Position numbers and translations under genes: made by a program. DNA of 64,000 nucleotides from JBFWPF01 sp050250135 (lineage in GTDB: Bacteria; Chlamydiota; Chlamydiia; Chlamydiales; JAFEGQ01): contig JBFWPF010000002.1 of assembly GCA_050250135.1 (NCBI GenBank), positions 1 through 64,000 on the forward strand, in the 5' to 3' direction. The notes under the pieces were generated by a model. The model was not told the origin of the DNA. It did no database searches and saw nothing but the letters and a program-made list of their open reading frames with translations. Positions 24,950 to 33,094 of this stretch are shown here, in pieces (within the stretch, counting starts at the first letter, position 1; each line of letters opens with the position of its first letter).

Positions 24950-25019
24950 CTCGAACATCCACCGGGTTGCCCCGACTAGAACCTGAATCTAGCGCGTCTA
25001 CCAATTCCGCCATGGTCGC
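24936..25019 (-). tRNA. tRNA-Leu (CAG)
   Basis: The minus strand reads GCGACCATGGCGGAATTGG and folds as a class II tRNA of 84 nt. The acceptor GCGACCA pairs with TGGTCGC, the D arm has TTGGTAGA, the anticodon stem CTAGA/TCTAG encloses loop TTCAGGT (anticodon CAG), and there is a long variable arm and a TTCGAGTC T-loop. The discriminator is A and CCA is not encoded. Its 3' end overlaps plsC on the opposite strand. Confidence 0.95.
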
Positions 25020-25041
25020 ATCGGGGACCAGGATAGTCTAG

Positions 25042-25070
25042 TCGACACCTTTTCCTCAATTGCCTATACT
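25042..25070 (+). promoter_or_regulatory. Promoter of trxA
   Basis: TCGACA (25042-25047), a 17-base spacer and TATACT (25065-25070) match 5 of 6 each. The leader to the ATG at 25098 would be about 20 bases and contains AGGAG (25087-25091). Confidence 0.6.
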
Positions 25071-25097
25071 TATGCGAAACTAGCCCAGGAGCGCACC

Positions 25098-25409
25098 ATG
25101 CATGAGATCACCGATGCCGAATTTGCGGCCAAGACAGCCAAAGGGGTAACCCTAGTCGATTTTTTTGCCGAATGGTGCGGCCCCTGCCATATGCAAACCC
25201 CGATCCTTGAAGAGCTTGCAGAGGAAATGTCGGGTAAGGCGAACATTGTCAAAGTCGACATCGACCGCTCACAGGCGACCGCAGCCAAGTACCAAATCAC
25301 CTCGGTTCCCACTCTGATCCTCTTTAAGGATGGGAAGGAGTTTAAGCGGGTCGTTGGCCTGCGGGATGCCGATGCCCTCCGTGCCCTTATCTCCTCCGCC
25401 CTCACCTAA
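25098..25409 (+). CDS. trxA: Thioredoxin
   Basis: This is a 103-aa cytoplasmic disulfide reductase with the active site WCGPC in DFFAEWCGPCHMQTP (about 22-36). The cis-Pro loop SVPTLILFKDG and the C-terminal helix complete a full thioredoxin fold. The residue after the active site is His rather than the common Lys. AGGAG lies six bases upstream. lpxI starts one base after its stop, so the two are co-transcribed. Confidence 0.95.
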   Translation: MHEITDAEFAAKTAKGVTLVDFFAEWCGPCHMQTPILEELAEEMSGKANIVKVDIDRSQATAAKYQITSVPTLILFKDGKEFKRVVGLRDADALRALISSALT

Positions 25410-25410
25410 C

Positions 25411-26223
25411 ATGTATGTCGCCGTCCTCGGGGGGGAGGGGACGATGCCGTGGCGGATGCTCGAGGGGATCCATGCGCAAGGGAAGAAGGTCTTTCTCATC
25501 GCCGTCCCCGACCTCACCGACCCTGCCTTGGCCGCCGCTAGCGATGAGGTCCTCTGGCTCCGTTACCCCAAATTGCGCCGTGTCAAACGGGAGTGCCAAA
25601 AGCGCCACATCAGAGAATTTGCCCTGGTTGGCCGCATTCCCCATAGCCGCCTCTTTACCCTTAAGCCCTGGCAGCTCGACCTTACTGCCCTCCGCCTCTT
25701 TCTCACCCTTCCCGATTTTCGGGCCGACACCCTCCTCGGCGCCATTGCCGACCAATTCTCGAGGTGGAACATGGAACTGATCAACACCATCCGTTATCTA
25801 AAGCCTTTCCTTGCCAAACAGGGGGTCCTTACCAAAAAAGGACCAAGCCCCACCGCTCTTGGCGACATCGAGTTTGGCCTCCGCTTTGCTAAGGAGCTAG
25901 GGCGGCTCGATATCGGCCAGACGATTGTCATCAAAAATCGGGCCATCGTTGCTGTCGAAGCGATGGAGGGAACCGACGCTTGCATCCAGCGTGCGGGCGA
26001 CATTGCCGGGCCGGGCTGTGTGATCATCAAGATGGCCAAGCCGGCCCAGGATGGCCGCTTTGATGTTCCCGTCATCGGCGTTAACACCATTGAGAAGTGT
26101 GCCAAGATAGAGGCCGCTGCCCTCGCCATCGAAGGGGGGCGCACCCTCCTTATCGATAAAGAGACCCTGTCGCGGGCAGAGGAATTGGGCGTTTCAGTAA
26201 TCGGGCTGCCTCTACTTGAGTAG
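25411..26223 (+). CDS. lpxI: UDP-2,3-diacylglucosamine pyrophosphatase LpxI
   Basis: LpxI hydrolyses UDP-2,3-diacylglucosamine to lipid X in lipid A synthesis. The start ATG at 25411 begins YVAVLGGEGTMP; an upstream extension in frame overlaps trxA and is spurious. The C-terminal catalytic domain has the family blocks LDIGQTIVIKNRAIVAVEA, EGTDACIQRAG and KPAQDGRFDVPVIGVNT. Length (270 aa) is normal. Chlamydia trachomatis is reported to use LpxG for this step, so LpxI here would be a different solution. The 3' end overlaps the convergent F-box gene by 74 bases. Confidence 0.92.
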   Translation: MYVAVLGGEGTMPWRMLEGIHAQGKKVFLIAVPDLTDPALAAASDEVLWLRYPKLRRVKRECQKRHIREFALVGRIPHSRLFTLKPWQLDLTALRLFLTLPDFRADTLLGAIADQFSRWNMELINTIRYLKPFLAKQGVLTKKGPSPTALGDIEFGLRFAKELGRLDIGQTIVIKNRAIVAVEAMEGTDACIQRAGDIAGPGCVIIKMAKPAQDGRFDVPVIGVNTIEKCAKIEAAALAIEGGRTLLIDKETLSRAEELGVSVIGLPLLE

Positions 26224-27007
26224 CGACTCCCCTGTTCCTCGCCCACTGTCCAAGCAGGGCGAGTGACACGATGGCGGTAAAAGCTATCACAAAAATAGCT
26301 CCAGGGGCATCGGAATCTCTTGTTGGGGAGAGAGAAGGGTGGACAAACACAGGGGGAGGGAGGATTAAGAGGGGCGGTGGTGGAATCTTCGGTGGGTCCG
26401 GGGGGAAGAAGGAGATAGGGGTTATTGGGCGTTCTTGCGTTAGCAGAAAGAAGGCTTCTAGCCTCTCGACAGACCATGGTTCACCGTAGCCGATTGCAGG
26501 TCCCTCTATTCTGCTAATTGCCGTAAGAGGAATCCTAGCGCTTGCCGGGGTAAAGACCCCCCGTGGCTGCAGGAAATTAAGGATAGACGGGTTCATTCCA
26601 TACCGGCTGGTAGCGGCACAGACCTGAGGGATCTGCGCCTTTCTCGGAAAGAGGCTGAGCAGCGGTGCTAAGAGAGGCATATCCCTGAGTAAGGGACTCG
26701 ACGCTTGGAATGCGTTCCCAACGGGCCCGACAAGAAGAGGTAAACCACCCGATTGGAACAGACTAGGCACCAAGGTAAACTGAGGGGCCTTAACTATCCG
26801 CCCCTTCCACCTTTGGTAGAACCCCTTCCAGTCCCCCTCGTCTGTTACCGTTATGGGATAGAGATCGCGACTGACCAGCATCGACCAGAGCCGTGGCCGA
26901 TTGGTCACCACATTAAACTGTTTACTTGTTCGGCCCGCCGCTCCGATGGTGGGGAGATCGCAGCGGTGGAAAATCAGATCAGATAGATCAGAAGGCAGGG
27001 CGTCCAT
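26150..27007 (-). CDS. F-box protein with C-terminal membrane anchor, candidate effector
   Basis: The 285-aa protein opens with an F-box at residues 2-48. It starts ALPSDLSDLIFHRCDL and ends RPRLWSMLVSRDLYP, and is followed by the WKGFYQRWKGR stretch that often trails F-boxes. F-boxes bind Skp1 in host SCF ubiquitin ligases. A middle region of unknown fold follows, then a Pro-rich stretch (about 201-230) and one TM helix (about 236-254, GAIFVIAFTAIVSLALLG) with a 30-residue tail. There is no signal peptide. Membrane anchoring with the F-box exposed would suit a protein placed in the inclusion or another host membrane. The last 74 bases overlap lpxI convergently. A TATACT box lies nine bases before the ATG. 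Confidence 0.8.
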   Translation of the reverse strand: MDALPSDLSDLIFHRCDLPTIGAAGRTSKQFNVVTNRPRLWSMLVSRDLYPITVTDEGDWKGFYQRWKGRIVKAPQFTLVPSLFQSGGLPLLVGPVGNAFQASSPLLRDMPLLAPLLSLFPRKAQIPQVCAATSRYGMNPSILNFLQPRGVFTPASARIPLTAISRIEGPAIGYGEPWSVERLEAFFLLTQERPITPISFFPPDPPKIPPPPLLILPPPVFVHPSLSPTRDSDAPGAIFVIAFTAIVSLALLGQWARNRGVATQVEAARLLKRPIPLPATGSLYR

Positions 27008-27016
27008 AGCCCAAAG

Positions 27017-27022
27017 AGTATA
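27017..27022 (-). promoter_or_regulatory. -10 box of the F-box gene, near-leaderless
   Basis: The minus strand reads TATACT with TGGATT seventeen bases upstream as a weak -35. The distance to the ATG at 27007 is nine bases. Confidence 0.35.
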
Positions 27023-27137
27023 ACTTAGCTGCCCCCTTTAATCCAGAAGGGGCTCAATCGCGCCATAATAAAAAATTTGCTCCATAGCCTGCATTTGCCC
27101 GATGGGTTATCCTTCTCTCCAAAATTGAGGGGGGAAT

Positions 27138-28820
27138 ATGATCAGCGACATTTTGCAGGGGATTCGAGAGGGGTACGAGGTCTTTGATGGCCTTGAAGAT
27201 GAGGCGGTCTCGCGGGTTGGGGGTGACTGGTCCGATATCACCTTCCACCAGTGCCTCCTCCTCTACGCCACTATGGGGGCGGTTAACCAGCTCTCGGGGA
27301 TGCGCATCCCCGCCTTTGCTCGGGTGGGGGTAGCGGCTCTGCCCGCCCTCCTCTGGTACCGGCACTCCCAGCTCGATCCGAAAACAGACTCTTGGGAGAG
27401 GGAGACCATCCATTTCCTCCACGAGAACATGTGGAAGGGGGCCTTTGCCGTGGCCCTTGTGAGCAACCTTGCCTTGATCCGTGAGGGGGAGTGGTTGACT
27501 GGGGGGATCGGCCTCGGCTTTACCCTCTACCAGCCGGCCGAAACCTACATCTCCCACACCGACGGCTCCCTCAAGAAGCTGGAGGTTCCCCACAAGGTGA
27601 GGAGCGCTCTTCGCTTCAGCGCCCAGCTGATCGCCATCGGAGCAGCGATCATCTATGGGGACACCTTTGACCGGGTCAAGTCGCTGATTACCGGCGCGCT
27701 ACTCCTGCGGATGTGGCTCCCCAGCAGAACTCCAGAGCCGCTTACGACGACCATGGTTGACTTAGAGAAAACGATCGATGAGAGCAAGCTAGTCGTGAAT
27801 CGGCAGCATGTTGAGGTTTACAGAAGCCCCTTTGTCCCCGATGTGGGCGAATACCATGCCGACGACTTTGAAACGCTGTTTAAGGGCGTCGAGTGGAAAG
27901 ATAACCTTCTCGAGGCTCTCAAGAGCGAAGTGTATGCCCATGACCGGTGGCTCGGTACTCCCTCCCCCGACGGGAAGAATGAGATTGCGTTTGCTCGCAG
28001 AGGGATGGAGCTCTTCGTGAAGGGGCTCAGGAGCGGCCAGGCATCGGCCGGGTTAATCAACAACCTGGACGATCACAGGAAGCGGGCAGGGCATATTCTC
28101 GCTGGCCTTAGTGGGAGGAAAAACAGGCCCCAACTCCTTCTGCGGCTGGCCCTTGCTGCGCAGCACTGCAATACGGGCATCGAAGATGAGTGTGATCAGG
28201 TCTACCGCTCCATGTATGGCCTTCCCCATTTGGATTTTTCCCAAAAGGTGGGGGAAGTTCTGGCGCAGCGGCGAAAGGTCCTCTTCGAAAGGACGATGAT
28301 GATTCGGCACAGTGAGCTCAACGAGTGGGTCCAGCGCTTTTTCGATCCCAGTGCCCGCCACAACCAGAGTCAGTTTGTCCAGTTGTTGGGGGGAGAGGTA
28401 GGCCACCCCGACAAGGCTCGACTCGACTGGGATCTCCATGCGACCGGTCACTTGGAGCAGAAGGTTATTCTGAGCGCCCTCTACGCCAACACCCTTCCCT
28501 TCTTCTGGCACGACTATACGGTCAAAGAGATCATTAGTGCGGTGGAGGAGGCGATTCGGGTGGGCGAGAGGCCTCGCAAGAAAAAAGAGATCGCTTCCGA
28601 TGAGAAGGAGGACAAGGAGCTCCTCCTCGCTACGGGCGATGTTCTCGAGGCCCTAGCCGCTATCCGGGGGGGGAATAACGCTGAGCTCTGGGTAAGGCAG
28701 AATGCTTATGAGGAGAAAGAGATCGAAGAGAATGAGGAGACGACCTGGCTCTACTCCCTTAAACGGGAGCACATCATTGCTCTCCTCGTTCACCACGGTG
28801 TCCTTTCCCTACGCCAATAA
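27138..28820 (+). CDS. Hypothetical membrane protein, 560 aa, possible effector
   Basis: The N-terminal third has four hydrophobic segments (about 35-52, 58-74, 100-130, 158-174). The rest is soluble and helical. A Cys-containing block, LALAAQHCNTGIEDECDQVY (337-356), begins a C-terminal domain that resembles, from memory, a region found in other environmental chlamydial proteins of unknown function; I cannot confirm this. Gly-rich AGGGGGGAAT precedes the ATG. It is divergent from the F-box gene. The 3' end overlaps the convergent transporter by 47 bases. A novel-E3-ligase (NEL) fold was considered and not supported. Confidence 0.75.
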   Translation: MISDILQGIREGYEVFDGLEDEAVSRVGGDWSDITFHQCLLLYATMGAVNQLSGMRIPAFARVGVAALPALLWYRHSQLDPKTDSWERETIHFLHENMWKGAFAVALVSNLALIREGEWLTGGIGLGFTLYQPAETYISHTDGSLKKLEVPHKVRSALRFSAQLIAIGAAIIYGDTFDRVKSLITGALLLRMWLPSRTPEPLTTTMVDLEKTIDESKLVVNRQHVEVYRSPFVPDVGEYHADDFETLFKGVEWKDNLLEALKSEVYAHDRWLGTPSPDGKNEIAFARRGMELFVKGLRSGQASAGLINNLDDHRKRAGHILAGLSGRKNRPQLLLRLALAAQHCNTGIEDECDQVYRSMYGLPHLDFSQKVGEVLAQRRKVLFERTMMIRHSELNEWVQRFFDPSARHNQSQFVQLLGGEVGHPDKARLDWDLHATGHLEQKVILSALYANTLPFFWHDYTVKEIISAVEEAIRVGERPRKKKEIASDEKEDKELLLATGDVLEALAAIRGGNNAELWVRQNAYEEKEIEENEETTWLYSLKREHIIALLVHHGVLSLRQ

Positions 28821-30957
28821 CGTTTCTGAGGATCGACCAGTGGGGGGACTTCTTGCCGGTCTCCCCTAGGATCCACTTATCGTGCTCCCGCTTGGCAAAG
28901 CCGTCGAGCTTGCGCATGTTCATCCAGTAGTTCACAAAGTTAAGAAACTCGGGCTCACCCCGACCCACCCCAAAGGCGTAGAAGGAGCGGTCGATCGGGG
29001 GATCTTGGGTGACGATGGTGTAGGCCGGGTGGATCAGCGACCAGGTCAGCCCCTCCTCACTCGACCACAGGAGCGCATCGATCGTCGGGTCGTTGAGGAA
29101 GTCATCCACATTTTCCAGCGCGACAATCTCTGCATTGGGAAACTTTTCAACCGCCACCTGATAGAAGTAGCTGTTCTTCTCAGCAGCAATGCGTAGGCCC
29201 GTTTGCTGCTTCACCTTCTCATAGCTGACAAACTCCTCCCGCCGGGTGTCGAGGACGACAAAGACCGCATCGATCACAAAGGTAGGGACGGTAAAGTCCA
29301 TCCGCTCGAGCCGCTTTGTGTTGACCGAGACACCGCTCATCGCAATGTCGAAGAGGTCCTGCTCGAGGTAATCGGGAATCTCCTCATAGTAGGCAAAGGG
29401 GACGAGGACGAGGTTCACATTGAGCGCCTCCGCCAGGTTTTGCGCATAGGCAATATCGTAGCCGACCAGGTCGTTGTTTTCGTTAAAGTAGACAAAGGGG
29501 AGGGAGGGGACATTGTAGCCCACCCAGAGTTCATTCGTCCTTCGGATCCGCTCCAGAGTCGTCTCCCCCTCCTTTTTGGCCTCTCGCTTGGGCACCTTGT
29601 CGCCTGGGCGGTAGAGGGTGGTGGGGACGGTCGAGGCAATGGTTAGGGAGGGCCAAATGGGCTTCAGAGGAGGGGGAGAGGGCTGAATGAAGTAAAGGCC
29701 AGTTAGCGTGGCGGCGAGGATCGCAAGCGTGATGCCGGCGTTGAGAAGGAGCTTGGGGAGCTTGAAGCGGAGCTGCTTGGTAAAGGCAAAGAGGGTCAGC
29801 AGGGTAAAGACCGCTACCCCTGACACCCCAGCGAAGGCCTGGAAGTTGCGGGTAATGGCGAGTGTCTCGGCAAAGAGGCGGAGGCCATCGGCAGGGAGCC
29901 CCATCTCCTTGATGAGAAAGGCGATCGAGTTCAGGGCAGCGGTGACGGGGCCCGCAAGGGTCAGGATGCTCTCCGGGATCAGTTTTAGGTAGGCCCAGAA
30001 GGTAAAGTCGTAGGCATAGAAGTAGATCAGGAAGAGGATAAAGAACATCGCCATCAGGTTGCCGACGAGGGGGAGGTTGTAGGCGATCGGCGTTAGCGTC
30101 TTTCCAATAACTCGGGTCTCTTCCGGTTCGATCCCGTGGTTTGCCCCCATCGCCGAGATCCCATCCATGATGTAGGGGAGGGAGACAAAGATGTTCCCCG
30201 TTGAGAAGCCGATCAGGAGGGCGGGCTGGAGGCTGCTGAGCAGCTCCTTATAGCGAACGGGTGTCAGGGAGGTCACCAAAGCGGGCAGGGCCCAGAAGAC
30301 GAAAAAGAGGGAGGCGACGGCCATCGCGATCAGGTAGACCGCTAGCTTTTCGAGCTGGTGCCACGGCACCGTCCCCACCGTTGTCCCGATCAGGGCAAAG
30401 ACGCCGATAGGGGAGAGTTGGATCACCCACCTCGTGATCCGGGAAAGGCCATTTGTGGCCGCTTCGAGGACATCGAGTATAGCCTCCTTTTTCTTTAGCA
30501 CCATTAGGGCCGCGCCAAAGAAGAGGCTAAAGACGACCACCGCGGGGACGATGTTGTTGCTCAGCGCCTCAAAGATATTGTCGGGGATAAAGAGGCGGAG
30601 AACCCCCCCTGGGATGGCTCCAGAGGTGGTTTGGGCCGCAAAATGGGAGATCTCCTTTTGGGGGGGGAAGGAGAGGGTCATCGCAAACATCGTTCCAAGG
30701 ACGATGATCCAAATCGGGACCAAAAAGACCGCCCCATACTTCAAGAGGCGCTTTGCCTGGCTCACCTGGAGGCTTCCGATCCCGTGGATCAGGGCGAAAA
30801 AGATATAGGGGAGTATGGACATCTTCAGCAGGAGGATGAACCCGTCGCCGATCGGCATCAGTGGGCTCATCAGGTCGCCAAAAAAAAGGCCCGCCACAAC
30901 TCCGAGCGCGATCCCGGTCAGGATCTGATAGGGGAGGGTCATCCCAAGGATTTTCAT
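28774..30957 (-). CDS. Glutamate/dicarboxylate symporter fused to a solute-binding domain
   Basis: This 727-aa protein joins two usually separate transport modules. Residues 1 to about 415 form a DAACS-family Na+/H+-dicarboxylate symporter with eight TM segments and re-entrant loops. A further TM at about 415-440 leads to an extracytoplasmic family 3 amino-acid-binding domain (about 470-715). This begins RTNELWVGYNVPSLPFVYF and continues LVGYDIAYAQNLAEAL and FDIAMSGVSVNTKRLERMDF. It probably captures and imports glutamate, aspartate or a related acid. The start codon overlaps the stop of the aldehyde dehydrogenase gene (ATGA), and the large NAD-glutamate dehydrogenase is nearby, so glutamate is the favoured substrate by context. 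Confidence 0.88.
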   Translation of the reverse strand: MKILGMTLPYQILTGIALGVVAGLFFGDLMSPLMPIGDGFILLLKMSILPYIFFALIHGIGSLQVSQAKRLLKYGAVFLVPIWIIVLGTMFAMTLSFPPQKEISHFAAQTTSGAIPGGVLRLFIPDNIFEALSNNIVPAVVVFSLFFGAALMVLKKKEAILDVLEAATNGLSRITRWVIQLSPIGVFALIGTTVGTVPWHQLEKLAVYLIAMAVASLFFVFWALPALVTSLTPVRYKELLSSLQPALLIGFSTGNIFVSLPYIMDGISAMGANHGIEPEETRVIGKTLTPIAYNLPLVGNLMAMFFILFLIYFYAYDFTFWAYLKLIPESILTLAGPVTAALNSIAFLIKEMGLPADGLRLFAETLAITRNFQAFAGVSGVAVFTLLTLFAFTKQLRFKLPKLLLNAGITLAILAATLTGLYFIQPSPPPLKPIWPSLTIASTVPTTLYRPGDKVPKREAKKEGETTLERIRRTNELWVGYNVPSLPFVYFNENNDLVGYDIAYAQNLAEALNVNLVLVPFAYYEEIPDYLEQDLFDIAMSGVSVNTKRLERMDFTVPTFVIDAVFVVLDTRREEFVSYEKVKQQTGLRIAAEKNSYFYQVAVEKFPNAEIVALENVDDFLNDPTIDALLWSSEEGLTWSLIHPAYTIVTQDPPIDRSFYAFGVGRGEPEFLNFVNYWMNMRKLDGFAKREHDKWILGETGKKSPHWSILRNVIGVGKGHRGERGEQ

Positions 30958-32312
30958 AGGCTCTCAGAGCGGATCACGATCAGCTTTTCAACGGCCATGT
31001 CCCGTATGGCGTAGGGGATCCCCCCCATCCCCAGTCCCGACTGCTCCCGCCCTCCGAAGGGCATCCAGTCGGCCCTAAAGGCGGTATGGTCGTTGATCAT
31101 CACCCCGGTCCCCTTGAGCCGTTTGGCGACATAGAGGAGGCGATCGATCTCCTTCCCAAACACTGCCGATTGGAAGGCAAAGGGGAGGCTATTGGCCCGT
31201 CCGATCGCCTCATCGATCCCCTCATAGGGGTAGAGGCAGATTACCGGCCCGAAGATCTCCTGGGTTGAGAGCAGGGAGTCCTTTGGGGGATCGAGCACCA
31301 CCGTCGGTTCAAAGCAGGTCTTTCCGATCCGGTGGCCGCCGCACAGGAGCTTATGCCCCTTTACCCACTCCTCGATCCGGTCGACCTCTTTTGGCGAGAT
31401 AAGGGGCCCCACATGGGTCTCTCCCCGAGTGGGATCGCCCACGACCAGCCCCTTGGCCTCCGCGACCAACCGTTCAGCTACCTCCTCCATCCTTTTCTTG
31501 GGAACAAAGAGGCGCTGCACCGAGACACAGACCTGACCTGCATGGTAGAAAGCCCCCTTCACAATCCGAGGAATTGCCCCCTCCAGGTTGGTATCCTCAA
31601 GCAAAATGACAGGCGCCGCCCCCCCGTGTTCCAGCACAACGCGGGTACCTGGAGCCACCTTTGATCGCAGCTCCCAGCCCACCTTTAGGGAGCCGATAAA
31701 GCTCACGTAGGCGACGCGGGGATCGGTCGCCAGCTTCTCGGCGACTCCATCATCGCAAATCGCCATCTGACACCACCCCGCAGGGAGCCCGGCCTCGGCC
31801 AAAATATCGACCAGATGCTTGCAGGAGAGGGGGGTTGTTAGAGCCGGCTTCACGATCACTGGGCAGCCCGCTGCTACAGCGGGAATTACCTGGTGGATGA
31901 TCAGGTTGAGGGGGTGGTTGAAGGCGCTGATCGCCACTACCGTCCCGATCGGCTCTCTTACCGTGAAGGCCACCCGTCTTCGGGTTGCCTCGGTGATCCC
32001 CATCGGTACCTGTGTTCCGGTCAGCCCCCCGAGCGTTTGCATCGCCGAGCGGATCCCTTGAACGGCTCTCCCCGCTTCGACCTCCGAGTCGACGAGGGGT
32101 TTTCCCCCCTCTTCCGCGATGCAGTGGGCGAGCTCTTCAAGGCGCTCCTCTACCCGGTTGGCTACCCGTCTGAGCAGGGCAATCCGCTGATCGACCGGCA
32201 TTGGCGCTCCTAGCCCCTGCGCCCGCTCGAGCATCCCCATCACCTCGCCCTCTCCCTGGATAGGGAGCTCACCAACGGGACTCAGATCGTAGGGGGCAAA
32301 GACCTTTAGCAT
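30954..32312 (-). CDS. NAD(P)-dependent aldehyde dehydrogenase
   Basis: This ALDH-family enzyme (452 aa from the ATG at 32312; a TTG at 32348 is in frame but less likely) oxidises an aldehyde to an acid. Motifs seen are the cofactor-binding FNHPLNLIIHQVIPAVAAG, the general-base Glu in VVLEHGGAAP, the nucleophile Cys in HAGQVCVSVQRL and the C-terminal EIFGPVICLYPY. The set is closest to the lactaldehyde/phosphonate branch of the superfamily, but the substrate cannot be named. It is the first gene of an operon with the fused symporter. An inverted repeat lies upstream, between it and the divergent AbiE operon. Confidence 0.9.
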   Translation of the reverse strand: MLKVFAPYDLSPVGELPIQGEGEVMGMLERAQGLGAPMPVDQRIALLRRVANRVEERLEELAHCIAEEGGKPLVDSEVEAGRAVQGIRSAMQTLGGLTGTQVPMGITEATRRRVAFTVREPIGTVVAISAFNHPLNLIIHQVIPAVAAGCPVIVKPALTTPLSCKHLVDILAEAGLPAGWCQMAICDDGVAEKLATDPRVAYVSFIGSLKVGWELRSKVAPGTRVVLEHGGAAPVILLEDTNLEGAIPRIVKGAFYHAGQVCVSVQRLFVPKKRMEEVAERLVAEAKGLVVGDPTRGETHVGPLISPKEVDRIEEWVKGHKLLCGGHRIGKTCFEPTVVLDPPKDSLLSTQEIFGPVICLYPYEGIDEAIGRANSLPFAFQSAVFGKEIDRLLYVAKRLKGTGVMINDHTAFRADWMPFGGREQSGLGMGGIPYAIRDMAVEKLIVIRSESL

Positions 32313-32362
32313 AGACCTGTTTTGCCACCCGGGCAGCCCCTTTGTCAATCTTCAGTTTATTG

Positions 32363-32393
32363 CACAAATACCCCAAAAATCGGGGTATTTGTG
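32363..32393. promoter_or_regulatory. 12-bp inverted repeat between ALDH and AbiE operons
   Basis: CACAAATACCCC (32363-32374) is the exact reverse complement of GGGGTATTTGTG (32382-32393), with a seven-base A-rich loop. It lies in the divergent intergenic region, about 47 bp upstream of the abiEi -35. AbiEi antitoxins are known to bind inverted repeats before their own operon, so an operator is likely. An alternative is control of the ALDH operon. Confidence 0.5.
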
Positions 32394-32439
32394 ATTGCAC
32401 ATGCCGTAATCCATTGATAATCAGTGTATCCATGAGCAC

Positions 32440-32467
32440 TTGACAAGTAGCGGGAATCAAGTACAAT
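32440..32467 (+). promoter_or_regulatory. Promoter of the AbiE operon
   Basis: TTGACA (32440-32445), a 16-base spacer and TACAAT (32462-32467) match 6 of 6 and 5 of 6. The ATG follows at 32495. Confidence 0.7.
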
Positions 32468-32494
32468 TACCCCTATAAACGATGGGTTTGTGAT

Positions 32495-33094
32495 ATGCGC
32501 CAGCGTGAGATGGCCTTGTTCCGAGTTGCGGAGTCCCAGCAGGGGCTGTTCACAGCCAAGCAGGCTGAGGCCGCAGGCTATGCGAGTAAGGGGCATGCGG
32601 CCCAAGTTAAAAATGGTCGCTGGCAGAGGGTCGATCGGGGAGTTTACCGCCTCACTCTCTACCCCCAAACCGACCGGCCCGACCTTGTCCACTGGTCGTT
32701 GTGGTCCCGTGGGCGAGATGACGACCCTCAAGGTGTGTTCTCTCATCGAACCGCACTTAGCCTCTATCACCTCTCTGATGATAACCCCTCAAAACTCGAC
32801 ATGACGATTCCCTCCACCTTTAGGAAACAGGTGGCCACACCACCAATCCTGCGACTGCATCGTGCTACACTTGATCCTACTGAGGTGCAGGTGTGGGATG
32901 GTTTTAAAGTGACGACTCTGGTAAGAACGTTTGCCGATCTTTTGATTGATGGGAGTTTGGAGGAGGAGCTTCTCCAACAAGCGATAGAGGAAGCACTAAG
33001 CCAGGGCCTGCTCCTATCAAGAGGCCAATTGCTCGAGCATCCGCTCGTCAAAGATGATCGTAGGGTGAGGCAAATAGTAGAGCAGGTTGCATGA
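32495..33094 (+). CDS. abiEi: AbiEi-type antitoxin / autoregulator
   Basis: The 199-aa protein has the N-terminal winged helix of AbiEi antitoxins (QQGLFTAKQAEAAGYASKGH, then NGRWQRVDRGVYRL). The antitoxin domain follows, containing FSHRTALSLYHLSD and TTLVRTFADLLIDG. AbiEi represses its operon and neutralises AbiEii in a type IV toxin-antitoxin system that can also block phage growth. The overlap with the toxin gene is ATGA. A strong promoter and an inverted repeat lie upstream. Confidence 0.88.
   Translation: MRQREMALFRVAESQQGLFTAKQAEAAGYASKGHAAQVKNGRWQRVDRGVYRLTLYPQTDRPDLVHWSLWSRGRDDDPQGVFSHRTALSLYHLSDDNPSKLDMTIPSTFRKQVATPPILRLHRATLDPTEVQVWDGFKVTTLVRTFADLLIDGSLEEELLQQAIEEALSQGLLLSRGQLLEHPLVKDDRRVRQIVEQVA

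Noticed and set aside
27138..28820. NEL-type E3 ligase domain
   Set aside because: Only an isolated Cys-rich block was seen; no leucine-rich repeats and no clear NEL catalytic motif.
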